A stretch of 64,000 bases of DNA from assembly GCF_001889005.1 (NCBI RefSeq), contig NZ_CP018153.1, positions 1,026,501 to 1,090,500 on the forward strand, given 5' to 3'. Of this stretch, positions 53,701-62,367 are shown in pieces. A model generated the notes under the pieces. It ran no database searches, was not told the DNA's origin, and was given only the letters and a program-made list of their open reading frames with translations. This DNA comes from Christiangramia salexigens (GTDB lineage Bacteria; Bacteroidota; Bacteroidia; Flavobacteriales; Flavobacteriaceae). Made by a program: the position numbers and the translations under genes. Within the stretch, counting starts at the first letter, position 1, and every line of letters starts with the position of its first letter.

Positions 53701-54053
53701 CCAGCAGATTTGGAGATATCTTCAAACTTGAAATTTCCCTTATTCAGATATAGTTTATTGGGTTTCATGTTTGCCGTTAAATAAATATCGGGCAAACCGT
53801 CATTATTTATATCCCCAATGGCAACACCTCCACCGTTATAGAAGTTACGGTATTTGAAAATGTTGAAATCCGGCTGATTTTTTACCTCATTAAAAAAGTC
53901 AATCCCGGTCTCATCTGAAGAAAGCAGGGTATAAAGCGTATCCTCATTTGAATATTCTGCCTGGTCCTGCTCTGTTTTTTTATCTGTATCACAGGAAATT
54001 AGAAATGAAATCACGAAAAGGCTTAGAAATGCTCTGTAAGTTTGAAATTTCAT
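50688..54053 (-). CDS. FG-GAP/VCBS and ASPIC/UnbV repeat lipoprotein, second paralogue
   Basis: A 1,121-residue lipoprotein, the middle of three tandem copies, with Cys21 in the LISC lipobox. The architecture matches its neighbours: a first propeller with NGGGVAIGDINNDGLPDIYL and DYDKDGDLDAYI calcium loops, an ASPIC/UnbV unit near 540-620 (NQFGIGSIVRLYHGKN, KIDSLRIIWPDNSTQ), then a second propeller (VGDIDGDGNEDVFVGGAKNQ). About 20 extra acidic residues follow the lipobox (TDKKTEQDQAEYSNEDTLY), possibly a spacer or surface-sorting signal. It follows the first copy by 3 bp and overlaps the third by 38 bp. The divergence between copies suggests an old triplication with specialised roles. Confidence 0.85.
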   Translation of the reverse strand: MKFQTYRAFLSLFVISFLISCDTDKKTEQDQAEYSNEDTLYTLLSSDETGIDFFNEVKNQPDFNIFKYRNFYNGGGVAIGDINNDGLPDIYLTANMKPNKLYLNKGNFKFEDISKSAGVEGNKPWSTGVNMVDINQDGLLDIYVSNAGNMEGDNHNNDLYINNGDLTFTESAQEYNLAETGFSTHASFFDYDKDGDLDAYILNNSNIPVTSLGYAEQREVRAQDWEGVPKIFRGVGDMLLRNDDGKFTDVSEEANIYGSLIGFGLGVMVSDFNNDLYPDIYVSNDFYERDYLYINNQDGTFTEDIENWTSHLSLSAMGVDYADINNDGLGDIFITDMLPETEERVKSVMEFEGYNVFKLKQSKDFYQQYIHNTLQLNNGNNSFSEIANFSGVERTDWSWAGLIFDMDNDGNRDIFVTNGINHDLTDIDFVEFFANEIIQKMALTGKKQAIDSIINKMPVTPLPNYAFENTGDLKFDNSSKKWGLGTPSLSNGSAYGDLDNDGDLDLVVNNVNMESFVYRNNSEKLKDRNFLRLKLEGNQKNQFGIGSIVRLYHGKNIVMQEQNPSRGFQSSMDYTMNIGLGAVDKIDSLRIIWPDNSTQLLQNLKTNNTLVLKQKEAKETYKVQPPKKQKQLLTERSNQNLEKHTENSYTDFDYEGMIYKKLSQEGPSLAVGDIDGDGNEDVFVGGAKNQPGTIYLNTGNGNLRKTNQPALEADKNFEDTAASFFDADGDGDLDLMIGSGGNEVNEESNYKPRLYLNNGSGKFKLTSEIIPSVNQNISVIAPFDFDNDGDVDVFVGSRSVALNYGIDPQHLFLENRGGGKFANSTERIAYDLKYAGMITDAIWEDIDGDNIKDLITVSDWGAPKIFKNTGRRLSNLKSNLNEYDGWWNTVEAADLDNDGDLDLVLGNRGSNSPYKTSMDSPMKMWVNDFDNNGTIEQIVTTQKDGKDYPLHMKKEMTSQLVSLKKENLRASEYSKKTVPQLFPKEKVDNAIVKRAAISESIIAVNQGGGQFEIKKLPNRVQFSCICGISCMDVNNDGNLDLVMAGNNFEFKPQFSRLDASFGNVLLGDGKMNFDWQDYDKSGFMIKEEVKFLKRFKDKDGKTFIIAAINDEKPKIFEVSNQ

Positions 54054-54056
54054 GGA

Positions 54057-57000
54057 TTATAATGAATTATTGCTTTTTAATATTATTGCTGAAGCATTAT
54101 TAAAAGTGATCACAAAATGAGTTTCACCTTTTATAATAACTTTTTGTATGTCTCTGGCTGCCCCCGATAATTCCGGTAAATTCTTAAGAACAGGCTTAAA
54201 GAAACCTTTTTTATCGTTCAAAAGAAGTACTCCGTGATTGGCATCCAATCTACCTAATTGAGTACTAATTTCATAGTTGTTTCCAACAAAATACAGGTCC
54301 AAAAAGCCATCGGCATTGAAGTCATATTTTTCGATCTCCGATATACTGGAAGCCTGAACTTCAAATGGCAATCTATGTTTGATAAAGCTATTATCTCCGC
54401 GATTTTCAAAATAATAACTGCCTAATTCATAAACTTCTTTCACCTGGGAATCCGTTATCTTTTCCCTTGAAAAAAGATCTTCAAATTTAGCCGCGGCAAA
54501 TTGCTTATAGGTGGGAAACTTTTTCTTTAAAAATGGCAGCTGCTGATCCAGTTCATCCTTGGAGGAAAATGGAGTTTCTTCTCCCTTATAATAATAAGTT
54601 ACTATTGGATCCACCGAAGAATTACCATCAAAATCGTTCAGATATAATTTTAAAGGATTGTCCCGGCTGGCTGTCAATCTGGAATTTAAGCCCCAGTTGC
54701 CTGCCACAATATCTATATCGCCGTCTTTATCAAAATCTGCTGCCTCTAAGCTATTCCACCAACCACTAGTGTCCTCGAGATCTGTATCTAATAGAGTTAA
54801 TTTTTTTCCATCGTTCAGATATATACTTACGGGCATCCAGTGCCCCACCACAATGGCATCCTTATAGGAATCCTCATTAAGATCTACCCAAATAATATCC
54901 TGCACATTGCCGGCATTGGTAAAAACCTCAGAATATTCAAGACTAACATCTTCGAAATTCCCTTTCCCGTTATTTAAGAAAAGGTACTGTTTCGGAGTTT
55001 TCCCATATGCCCCGGGCACTACATTTGCGGTAAAACTAACATCTAAGAACCCATCATTGTTCAAGTCTACAACACTTACCCTGGAAGCATTGATCTCAAC
55101 ACCTTTGAATTCTGATTCCATCAGTTTTAACTCCCCGTTATTATTAAGATATAATCTTGGTTGCAATGGTTTACCTCTTCTAAATTCATTCCCTCCACTT
55201 ACTACGAGGATGTCCAGGTCACCATCTGAATCTGCATCCAGAAATACCTGATCGGTATCCTCTGAAATAGATGACTTCTCAAATTCATCTATTTTCTTAT
55301 GGATAAAGCTTCCTTCAGCAGATTGAAGCCAGATTTGGGTTGGCTGAGTTTTTCCTCCCCCTAATAACAGATCTTCAAGTCCATCTCCATTAAAATCGCC
55401 GGCAGCCACACGGGGACTTTGATTACTATAAGCAAAAGGTATAAGTGGATCCCTGTTAAATTCAAGACTGGATTGCTCTGTATGATAATAGTTTATCAGC
55501 GAGTTCTTCTTTACTAAAAGTGGTTTTTGCTTTGGATCTTTGAGATTTGATCTCAGTGAATCAGCATCATTTATATTAAAAGTGATCGTAGAATTAGTCT
55601 TTATTTTATATCTGGTTTCGGAAAGGTCTTTATTCCAGATCACCTGCACCGAATCAATATTCTTTGTAATCCCTGTTCCAAAATGTAAGCCCGGTGCTAC
55701 TGAAGACAGATAACCACGACTTAGATAATGTTCCTGAACCTGAAGCTTTCCGTCACTAAAAACTTTGACTTTTGCTCCTATGCCAAGAGAATTTCCGGAT
55801 GCTCCCTTGAGGTTAATATTTAAATATCTGCTTTGGTTTAACTCTGTGCTCTTATTCCTGTAAACCCCGGCCTTCTCATCCATATTATTGATCACGAGGT
55901 CAAGATCACCGTCATTGTCGAGATCGGCGTAAACAAGCCCGTGGCTGAAGCCAGGTCTAAAATCTATCCACAAATCATTCTTCTTACTGAATGTATTATC
56001 TCCCTTGTTTTGAAAGACAAAGTTAGGAACCTTCTTTTCTGGCAGTTCCCTAATCAATTCATTATAGTTATCAGTTTTACCGGTACTGAGTTCTTTCTGG
56101 ATCTTTTCGTTAGAGATATATTTAATGAAATCCATATCGTTGGTGGCTCCTTTGATTCCATTAGAAATAATAAGATCTTTATGAGTATCATTATCAAGAT
56201 CTGCGAACAAAGCGCCCCAGGACCACTCAGATGCGGCAACACCACTTAAAAAAGCAGTTTCCGAGAAGTTAAGCTCTCCCTTATTAATATGAAGGGTGTT
56301 CTGCATGTACTGCGGAGAAAACCCATTTTTAAGATATTGCGAATAAGTTTGATAGGGATATTCTAGACCAGAAGTCTTATAGGTCTCAAGATCCTCCGGA
56401 AGCATATCCAGTGAAAAGATATCGGCCAGCCCGTCATTATTAACATCGGTGATCTCATTGCCCATTGAAAAATGAGAGGTATGGCCCAACTTTTCGGGAT
56501 GTTCAGAAATGATCTCCTTAAACGTATCATCCCGCTGATTTATATATAGGTAATCATTTTCAAAAAAATCATTACCAACATAGATATCCGGGTAATGATC
56601 ATCATTAAGATCTCCCACGGCTATACCTAACCCATAGCCAATAATTCCCTGAAAAATTCCGGATTCGCCGGATACATCTCTGTACTTTCCATTTTCGTTC
56701 TTAAATAAGCGATCCCCCGATTTTAGATCAAAGCCCTTTCTTTTATCCCCTCTTCCGTAATTACGATTTGGATATACCGAATGGTTCAGCAGGAACATAT
56801 CGAGATCGCCATCCAGATCATAATCCAGAAAAACGGATTGGGTTGAAAATCCTGAAAAATCAAGGCCGTATTCTTCTGCACTCTCTTTGAAGACAGGCTC
56901 TCCTTTAGAGTTATTACCGGTGTTTATATAAAGTAAGTTATGACCTTTTAATTCCTGAAAACCGCTAACTTTTGAAATATACAGATCAAGAAGTCCATCG

Positions 57001-57368
57001 CCATTGATATCTACATTACTTACCCCTGTGGTCCAGCCTGCAGCATTATCTATACCACAGTTTTGTGTACATTCTTCAAATTTGAAATTCCCTTTATTCA
57101 GGTAAAGTTTATCGGCAGACTCGTTAGAGGTGAAATACAAATCGATCAAGCCATCCTGATTATAATCACCAGCAGCAACTCCCGCACCATTATAATAGTA
57201 CAGATAATTAAAAATGTTTAATTCTGAAGCAGCTTCTATCCGATTTGAAAAGTGGATATTGGAATCTTCCGGTGACACTTTTTCAAACAGAAAACTATCT
57301 TTTTTGCAAGACAGGAACGCTACAGCTACGACACTACATACTAGTACACCAAGTCTTTTTCTGATCAT
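54057..57368 (-). CDS. FG-GAP/VCBS and ASPIC/UnbV repeat lipoprotein, first paralogue
   Basis: A 1,103-residue lipoprotein with Cys21 in the FLSC lipobox. It has the same order as its paralogues: a first propeller (AAGDYNQDGLIDLYFTSN, VDINGDGLLDLYIS, DYDLDGDLDMFLLN), ASPIC/UnbV near 545-620 (NSLGIGAKVKVFSDG, IDSVQVIWNKDLSE), and a second propeller (VAAGDFNGDGLEDLLLGGGK). It is the first gene behind susD. A 113-bp gap holding a hairpin separates them, and no TAnnTTTG promoter box is visible in it, so expression probably depends on read-through from susC-susD. Ligand and enzymatic activity are unknown. Confidence 0.85.
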   Translation of the reverse strand: MIRKRLGVLVCSVVAVAFLSCKKDSFLFEKVSPEDSNIHFSNRIEAASELNIFNYLYYYNGAGVAAGDYNQDGLIDLYFTSNESADKLYLNKGNFKFEECTQNCGIDNAAGWTTGVSNVDINGDGLLDLYISKVSGFQELKGHNLLYINTGNNSKGEPVFKESAEEYGLDFSGFSTQSVFLDYDLDGDLDMFLLNHSVYPNRNYGRGDKRKGFDLKSGDRLFKNENGKYRDVSGESGIFQGIIGYGLGIAVGDLNDDHYPDIYVGNDFFENDYLYINQRDDTFKEIISEHPEKLGHTSHFSMGNEITDVNNDGLADIFSLDMLPEDLETYKTSGLEYPYQTYSQYLKNGFSPQYMQNTLHINKGELNFSETAFLSGVAASEWSWGALFADLDNDTHKDLIISNGIKGATNDMDFIKYISNEKIQKELSTGKTDNYNELIRELPEKKVPNFVFQNKGDNTFSKKNDLWIDFRPGFSHGLVYADLDNDGDLDLVINNMDEKAGVYRNKSTELNQSRYLNINLKGASGNSLGIGAKVKVFSDGKLQVQEHYLSRGYLSSVAPGLHFGTGITKNIDSVQVIWNKDLSETRYKIKTNSTITFNINDADSLRSNLKDPKQKPLLVKKNSLINYYHTEQSSLEFNRDPLIPFAYSNQSPRVAAGDFNGDGLEDLLLGGGKTQPTQIWLQSAEGSFIHKKIDEFEKSSISEDTDQVFLDADSDGDLDILVVSGGNEFRRGKPLQPRLYLNNNGELKLMESEFKGVEINASRVSVVDLNNDGFLDVSFTANVVPGAYGKTPKQYLFLNNGKGNFEDVSLEYSEVFTNAGNVQDIIWVDLNEDSYKDAIVVGHWMPVSIYLNDGKKLTLLDTDLEDTSGWWNSLEAADFDKDGDIDIVAGNWGLNSRLTASRDNPLKLYLNDFDGNSSVDPIVTYYYKGEETPFSSKDELDQQLPFLKKKFPTYKQFAAAKFEDLFSREKITDSQVKEVYELGSYYFENRGDNSFIKHRLPFEVQASSISEIEKYDFNADGFLDLYFVGNNYEISTQLGRLDANHGVLLLNDKKGFFKPVLKNLPELSGAARDIQKVIIKGETHFVITFNNASAIILKSNNSL

Positions 57369-57432
57369 AGATCTTATTCAGTAGGGTTGCTGAATATTTT
57401 ATAAATATTTGTTAAAAGTAAGAATATTATAC

Positions 57433-57465
57433 AAAAAAAAAGAAGGCATAAATGCCTTCTTTTTT
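57433..57465 (-). terminator. Terminator or attenuator between susD and the lipoprotein triplet
   Basis: The arms AAAAAAGAAGGCAT (57436-57449) and ATGCCTTCTTTTTT (57452-57465) are perfectly complementary, with the T run on the minus strand. Placed 16 bases after the susD stop, it should cut most transcripts and leave a reduced level for the genes downstream. Confidence 0.85.
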
Positions 57466-57481
57466 AAAATTTTGATTTGAA

Positions 57482-59101
57482 TTAGTAACCCGGATTCTGT
57501 GTAAGATTAGGGTTAAGATTCAGCTGAGTTGCAGGGATTGGGAAACGTGTAAGATTTTCATTTCCTACTGCTCCATCATCCTTGAACATCCAGTCTCTTG
57601 TGAACTGTCCAAATCTAATCATATCATTTCTTCTCCAGAACTCGCCGTAAAGCTCTCTTCCTCTTTCATCAAGAAGATCTTGTTCTGTTACCGAAGCTAA
57701 TGCAGTTGCTTTTCTAAGTTCTCTAAGGGTATTTACCATAGCAGTAACATCTTCTCCCATACGTAGTTTAGCCTCTGCTTTCATAAGATAAGCATCAGAA
57801 TATCTGAAGAATATTTCGTGCTCAGTAAATCCACCAAATCTTGGGTTATATTTAATAACTCTAATTCCGGTTCTTTCACTGTTGTTAATAAGGCTAGTGT
57901 TTCCGTTTGCATCCTTATATTCTCTTGTGAACACTAAAGGATTACCCGCTCTATCTTGTAATTTACTACCATCGTAAGCATACTGCTGGTTTATAAGGAA
58001 TCCATTACCAATGTTAGAACCGTCAGCAAAACCATCACCATCTGAATCGTTAGTTCCAGCTGGAGCCTGACCTATAGGAGTTCCGGCTTTAGGAACAAAT
58101 CCTCTTCTTTCTTCTTGTCCAGAACCTTGATAGTTTTCATTAGCATCACCTTCAAAAAGATCGTAGAATTCAGCTAAAGTTGCGAATCCATTCCAACCAC
58201 CACCGGAGATTTCAGTCCCTTGGTTGTAGTGAAGTGTATTCCAGATTCTGTTACCAACACCTGTTGGGATCCACCAGATTGTTTCTTTATCAAGATCCTT
58301 CTTGAAGATATCAAAATAACCTTCTACAAGGTCAAATCCTTCTCCGTTGATCTCATCAACTAAAGAAACTACTTTCTGCATATCTGCAGAATCTGCTGAG
58401 TCGTTACCTAAGTAAACGTGCTTGTTAAGGTAAACTTTAGCCAATAGATATTGAGCTGCTGCTTTACTAGCAAACCTTGTGTTACCGTTAGGTCCAACTG
58501 AAGGAAGGTTTGAAATTGCACGCTCAAGGTCGGCAACAATAAAGTCTACTGCTTCCTGTCCTGTTAAAACCTGAGGTAATTCAATAGAAGGTACACTTGT
58601 ATCTCTAAATGGAATTTGACCAAAGTTATCCAGGATTACGAACATACTCAATGCTCTTAAGAAAGATGCATCACCTATATTCTGAGCAGAAGGACTACTT
58701 CTTTCATCCAGCACCTGTGAAGCTGCTAGCTGAGTCTCATTCCACTGGTTCCAAACGTTAGTAATAAATTGGTGCTCTGCAGTCCAGGTGTGCTGGTGCA
58801 ATTGTCTCCAGATACCATTATCACCCCAGTCCGTTCCACGAGTTGGAATTAACAACTCATCTGTGGTAACTTCACTTAAAGCGTATAAGTTAGCCTGATC
58901 ACCAATTCTTCCGTTAAGTCCAACGTAAATACCTTCTACAAAAGAATCTGGGTTCTCTACCCCGGTAAAGCCGGCAGAGATTATAGAATCGGTTTCTTCA
59001 ATCTCAAGATCTGTACAGGACGAGGTCGAAACCAGGAGTGATCCTATCGCACAGATCGTTAGAAAACGATTGCTTTTTAAATTAAATTCGAGTTTTTTCA
59101 T
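57482..59101 (-). CDS. SusD/RagB family outer-membrane lipoprotein
   Basis: A 539-residue substrate-binding lipoprotein that acts as the lid of the SusC transporter on the cell surface. The signal peptide ends in STSSC with lipidated Cys29. The helical SusD fold follows: an N-terminal part around GFTGVENPDSFVEGIYVGLN, a TPR-like core (ASKAAAQYLLAKVYLNKHVY near residue 205), and the C-terminal SusD motif YSDAYLMKAEAKLRMGED near 425. The protein ends with the usual RFPIPATQLNLNPNLTQNPG. It is 21 bp after susC. The sequence does not reveal the ligand; no glycoside hydrolase or sulfatase lies nearby, so a carbohydrate ligand is not guaranteed. Confidence 0.95.
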   Translation of the reverse strand: MKKLEFNLKSNRFLTICAIGSLLVSTSSCTDLEIEETDSIISAGFTGVENPDSFVEGIYVGLNGRIGDQANLYALSEVTTDELLIPTRGTDWGDNGIWRQLHQHTWTAEHQFITNVWNQWNETQLAASQVLDERSSPSAQNIGDASFLRALSMFVILDNFGQIPFRDTSVPSIELPQVLTGQEAVDFIVADLERAISNLPSVGPNGNTRFASKAAAQYLLAKVYLNKHVYLGNDSADSADMQKVVSLVDEINGEGFDLVEGYFDIFKKDLDKETIWWIPTGVGNRIWNTLHYNQGTEISGGGWNGFATLAEFYDLFEGDANENYQGSGQEERRGFVPKAGTPIGQAPAGTNDSDGDGFADGSNIGNGFLINQQYAYDGSKLQDRAGNPLVFTREYKDANGNTSLINNSERTGIRVIKYNPRFGGFTEHEIFFRYSDAYLMKAEAKLRMGEDVTAMVNTLRELRKATALASVTEQDLLDERGRELYGEFWRRNDMIRFGQFTRDWMFKDDGAVGNENLTRFPIPATQLNLNPNLTQNPGY

Positions 59102-59122
59102 AATTATCTTAATTTTTCAATA

Positions 59123-62100
59123 TCAAAATGCTGCGTTCAATCCAAAAGTGATAGTTCTAGGTCTTGGGAAAGCACCGTAGTCTATACCAGCTGTTGGCAC
59201 TCCAGATCCAAGATCACCTGTATTAGAAGTTACTTCAGGATCTAATCCAGTATAATCAGTTATAAGGAATAGGTTTTGACCTATTAAAGAGAATCTTAAA
59301 GAGCTTAAGAAACTATCCTCCGAAAGTGGCACATCATAACCAAGAGAAGCGTTCTGCATTCTAATAAAGTCTCCTTTTTCAAGATATCTTGTAGATACCT
59401 CTGCAGAAGTACCTGCTGCCTCACCTAGTGATAATACATTTGTTGTTACGTTACGGGAAGTTGAGATCGCACCTGTAGTAAAGAATGCGTTTCTGGTAGC
59501 ATTATATACAGAGAATCCAAACTGTCCGGTTAAGAATGTACCAACTGTCCAGTTGTCATAAGTAAGGTTTAAGTTTAAACCTGCGTTAACATCTGGTAAT
59601 GCATCTTCACCAACGAATTTCTTATCTGATGCAGGATCTCCTATTCCATTTCCGTTTACGTCTTCGTAAACCGGGAATCCGTTTTCATCCAATCCTTCAA
59701 ACACAGCCATATAGTAAGAGAACAATGGTTGTCCAGCTTCTAAACGTTGCGCGAAAGCGTTAGATAGACCAGCTCCACGAATGGCTCCAGTATCTGCAGT
59801 TCTGTCTACACCCTGTACTTCGTTATCGTTGTAAGAGATGTTGAATGCAGCAGAGAAAAGAAGTCTGTCTGTAGAAATAAAGTCATATTCAAGACCAAGT
59901 TCAACACCCTGGTTAAGAACGATTCCATTTTCAAGGTTTACGAAAAGGAATGGATCACTTGCTGGTGCAGGTGCCGGAGATCTGAATAAAAGATTACTTG
60001 TTTCTTTTCTATAAAAATCAAGACTACCGGTAAATCTGTCCATATTAAGACCAAAATCTAAACCGATGTTATAATCTAAAGTTTCCTCCCATTTAAGGTT
60101 AGGGTTATCTACCGCTACGATTTCTGTACCAGGTCTGTTAATTGTTCCTGCATCTGAAATTCCAGGCTGACCAAATCTTTGTCTTGCAACGAAGTTTGCA
60201 TACCCAAGTCCTTCCTGGTTACCGGTTTTACCAACACCAAGTCTTACTTTTAAAGTAGAGAAAGAATCTGCGAATACGTCTTCTTCACTTAATTTCCATG
60301 CAAAAGCTCCTGAAGGGAAATATCCATACTGATTTTCAGGACCGAATCTAGAAGACCCATCTGCTCTGAAGGTTGCAGTAAGAAGGAATTTATCCATTAA
60401 AGAATAGTTTGCTCTTGCAAAGAAAGACTGTAATTCGTCTGTGTTATCATAAGTATCACCCCAAAGTGCACTGATACCGGTATTGAAGTTTCCACCTAAA
60501 GTTCCGGTGTTATCAATATTCGGGAATAAACGGTTAACAAAAGAACCATTTGGATCATAACCAAAGTTCTGGAAGCTTCCGCTAATAGAATTTCTTGCAC
60601 TGTTAAAAGTATCTTTTAAAAGGTTCCCCATATCATCAAGTTCTGTTGGAGTAAATCCAAAGCCTTGCGAGTTAAAACCATAACGAGTGAAATCCTGATA
60701 AGAGTAACCCGCGATGATATCTAATGAAGAATCTCCAAAATCTTTATCATAAGTAAGAGTGGCTTCTAATAGATTACTTTCAAGGTTGAACTGATTGTAA
60801 GAACCTTGTCCGTTATCTGCTACTCTTTGAATACCTCTCACTAAAGGAGAGAATAAAGTAAGGTTTTCAGATTCAGACTTATCGTAACCAACAGTTACTT
60901 TTGCCGCTAATTCAGGTATGATATCATACTCAGCTGAAGCATTTAAAAGTACTCTGTTAGTAATAGTTGAACTTCTATAGTATTCTAATAAACTTGCAGG
61001 GTTCAAAGCACCTCCACCCGGATCAAAATTAGGATCGTTTGGCCAGGTTGGATTCGCTAAATAAGAAGCACCAATAAGGTCACCGTTAAATCCAGCACTA
61101 GCACTTAATGGTGGAGCCTGATCGTTTATTTTAGATACAGTACCCTGAAAAATCACATTAAGTTTATCATTAAAGAATCTTTTTCTTGCGTTTAATCTTG
61201 CAGTAACTTTTTCTTGCTCAGATTTCTCTACAACACCTTCCTGATCGCTATAACCCCAGGTAGCTCTAATAGAACCTGATTCAAATCCTTTAGAGAAAGA
61301 CAGGTTATGATTTTGAGAAACCGTGCTTCTGGTAATAACATCCTGCCAGTTAGTATCTGCACCAAAATCAAGTGAAGATGCATCCGGGTTACCAAACTGC
61401 TCTAATGCATTTAGGTATTGATTTCTGTTTAGAAGGTCATATTCGTCTGCAGGAGTTGAATAAGCAACGTTTGCAGAATACTCGAATTTACCTTCGCCAA
61501 AACCTCTACCACTCTTAGTAGTAATGATCACAACTCCGTTGGCACCTCTGGAACCGTAGATAGCAGTAGCTGAAGCATCCTTAAGAATACTCATGCTTTC
61601 AATATCATTAGGGTTAAGGAAACTTAACGGATTACGAGCAGAACCGCCTCCAAAAGCGATATCTCCAGGTGCAGCTACGGTATTCTCACCAGATAACGGC
61701 ACACCATCTACTACAAATAATGGACTGTTGTTAGAACGAATAGAGTTGGATCCACGTATTCTAATGCTTACTCCAGCTCCAGGTTCACCAGAGGATTGTG
61801 TGATTTGCACACCCGCGGTCTTACCTTGGATCAATTCTTCAGGAGAAGCAATTACCCCTTTATTAAATTGCTCGGAAGTAACCGAAGTTACCGCACCGGT
61901 CGCATCTTTAACAGTAGTTTGACCATAACCAATAACCACCACTTGCTCCAGTTCAGAAGCATCTGTTTCCATATTTACATTAACAGTGCTTCGGTTATTA
62001 ACTCCTATTTGCTGAGTTTTATACCCAACGAAACTGAAGACAAGTACGCCTTCCGGATCTACGTTATTAAGGGTGTAGTTCCCGTCAAAATCTGTGGTAG

Positions 62101-62254
62101 TTCCCGTACTTGTGCCTTGCACACTTACGTTAACCCCTGGTAATGGTCCGCTTTCGTCGGTCACTGTACCCGTTACTGTAGTCTGAGCATTTACCATACT
62201 CAAACAAAAGAAAACGGAAACCAACAAGAAGCTTCTGAGTAATTTGTTTTTCAT
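59123..62254 (-). CDS. SusC/RagA family TonB-dependent outer-membrane transporter
   Basis: A 1,043-residue TonB-dependent channel that imports a ligand captured with SusD. After the signal peptide (1-24, cut after VNA) comes a carboxypeptidase-regulatory-like domain (25-105, TVTGTVTDESGPLPGVNVSV). Next is a TonB-box-like EQVVVIGYG and the plug with GVQITQSSGEPGAGVSIRIR and RGSNSIR near residues 150-240. The 22-strand barrel ends in aromatic FGLNAAF. No N-terminal STN or sigma/anti-sigma domain is present, so regulation is not by trans-envelope signalling through this protein. A LacI-type dyad overlapping its promoter suggests control by a sugar-responsive repressor. Confidence 0.96.
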   Translation of the reverse strand: MKNKLLRSFLLVSVFFCLSMVNAQTTVTGTVTDESGPLPGVNVSVQGTSTGTTTDFDGNYTLNNVDPEGVLVFSFVGYKTQQIGVNNRSTVNVNMETDASELEQVVVIGYGQTTVKDATGAVTSVTSEQFNKGVIASPEELIQGKTAGVQITQSSGEPGAGVSIRIRGSNSIRSNNSPLFVVDGVPLSGENTVAAPGDIAFGGGSARNPLSFLNPNDIESMSILKDASATAIYGSRGANGVVIITTKSGRGFGEGKFEYSANVAYSTPADEYDLLNRNQYLNALEQFGNPDASSLDFGADTNWQDVITRSTVSQNHNLSFSKGFESGSIRATWGYSDQEGVVEKSEQEKVTARLNARKRFFNDKLNVIFQGTVSKINDQAPPLSASAGFNGDLIGASYLANPTWPNDPNFDPGGGALNPASLLEYYRSSTITNRVLLNASAEYDIIPELAAKVTVGYDKSESENLTLFSPLVRGIQRVADNGQGSYNQFNLESNLLEATLTYDKDFGDSSLDIIAGYSYQDFTRYGFNSQGFGFTPTELDDMGNLLKDTFNSARNSISGSFQNFGYDPNGSFVNRLFPNIDNTGTLGGNFNTGISALWGDTYDNTDELQSFFARANYSLMDKFLLTATFRADGSSRFGPENQYGYFPSGAFAWKLSEEDVFADSFSTLKVRLGVGKTGNQEGLGYANFVARQRFGQPGISDAGTINRPGTEIVAVDNPNLKWEETLDYNIGLDFGLNMDRFTGSLDFYRKETSNLLFRSPAPAPASDPFLFVNLENGIVLNQGVELGLEYDFISTDRLLFSAAFNISYNDNEVQGVDRTADTGAIRGAGLSNAFAQRLEAGQPLFSYYMAVFEGLDENGFPVYEDVNGNGIGDPASDKKFVGEDALPDVNAGLNLNLTYDNWTVGTFLTGQFGFSVYNATRNAFFTTGAISTSRNVTTNVLSLGEAAGTSAEVSTRYLEKGDFIRMQNASLGYDVPLSEDSFLSSLRFSLIGQNLFLITDYTGLDPEVTSNTGDLGSGVPTAGIDYGAFPRPRTITFGLNAAF

Positions 62255-62332
62255 AAGAAATAGTTTTAGTTGGACTGTTTTAACATAGTTTTAAAAACAG
62301 TCATAAATTTATGTAAATAGATGTTAATAGCG

Positions 62333-62340
62333 CAAAGATA
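62333..62340 (-). promoter_or_regulatory. -7 box of the susC promoter
   Basis: TATCTTTG on the minus strand, 78 bases before the susC ATG. The expected -33 position, about 19 nt further up, falls inside the palindrome at 62354-62367. The predicted leader is roughly 72 bases. Confidence 0.6.
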
Positions 62341-62353
62341 CTATAAAAAACCG

Positions 62354-62367
62354 CGAAAACGTTTTCG
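62354..62367. promoter_or_regulatory. LacI/GalR-type operator at the susC promoter
   Basis: CGAAAACGTTTTCG is a perfect 14-bp palindrome with the central CG flanked by A and T tracts, as in LacI-family operators and CcpA cre sites. It covers the -33 region of the susC promoter, the position where a repressor blocks polymerase. No LacI-family gene is present in the window. Apart from this site and the -7 box I see nothing in 62368-62552. Confidence 0.6.

Noticed and set aside
47432..57368. Triplicated large genes read as a mobile or phage element
   Set aside because: No integrase, transposase, inverted terminal repeats or tRNA-adjacent site, and all three carry intact lipoprotein signals. Tandem duplication explains them.
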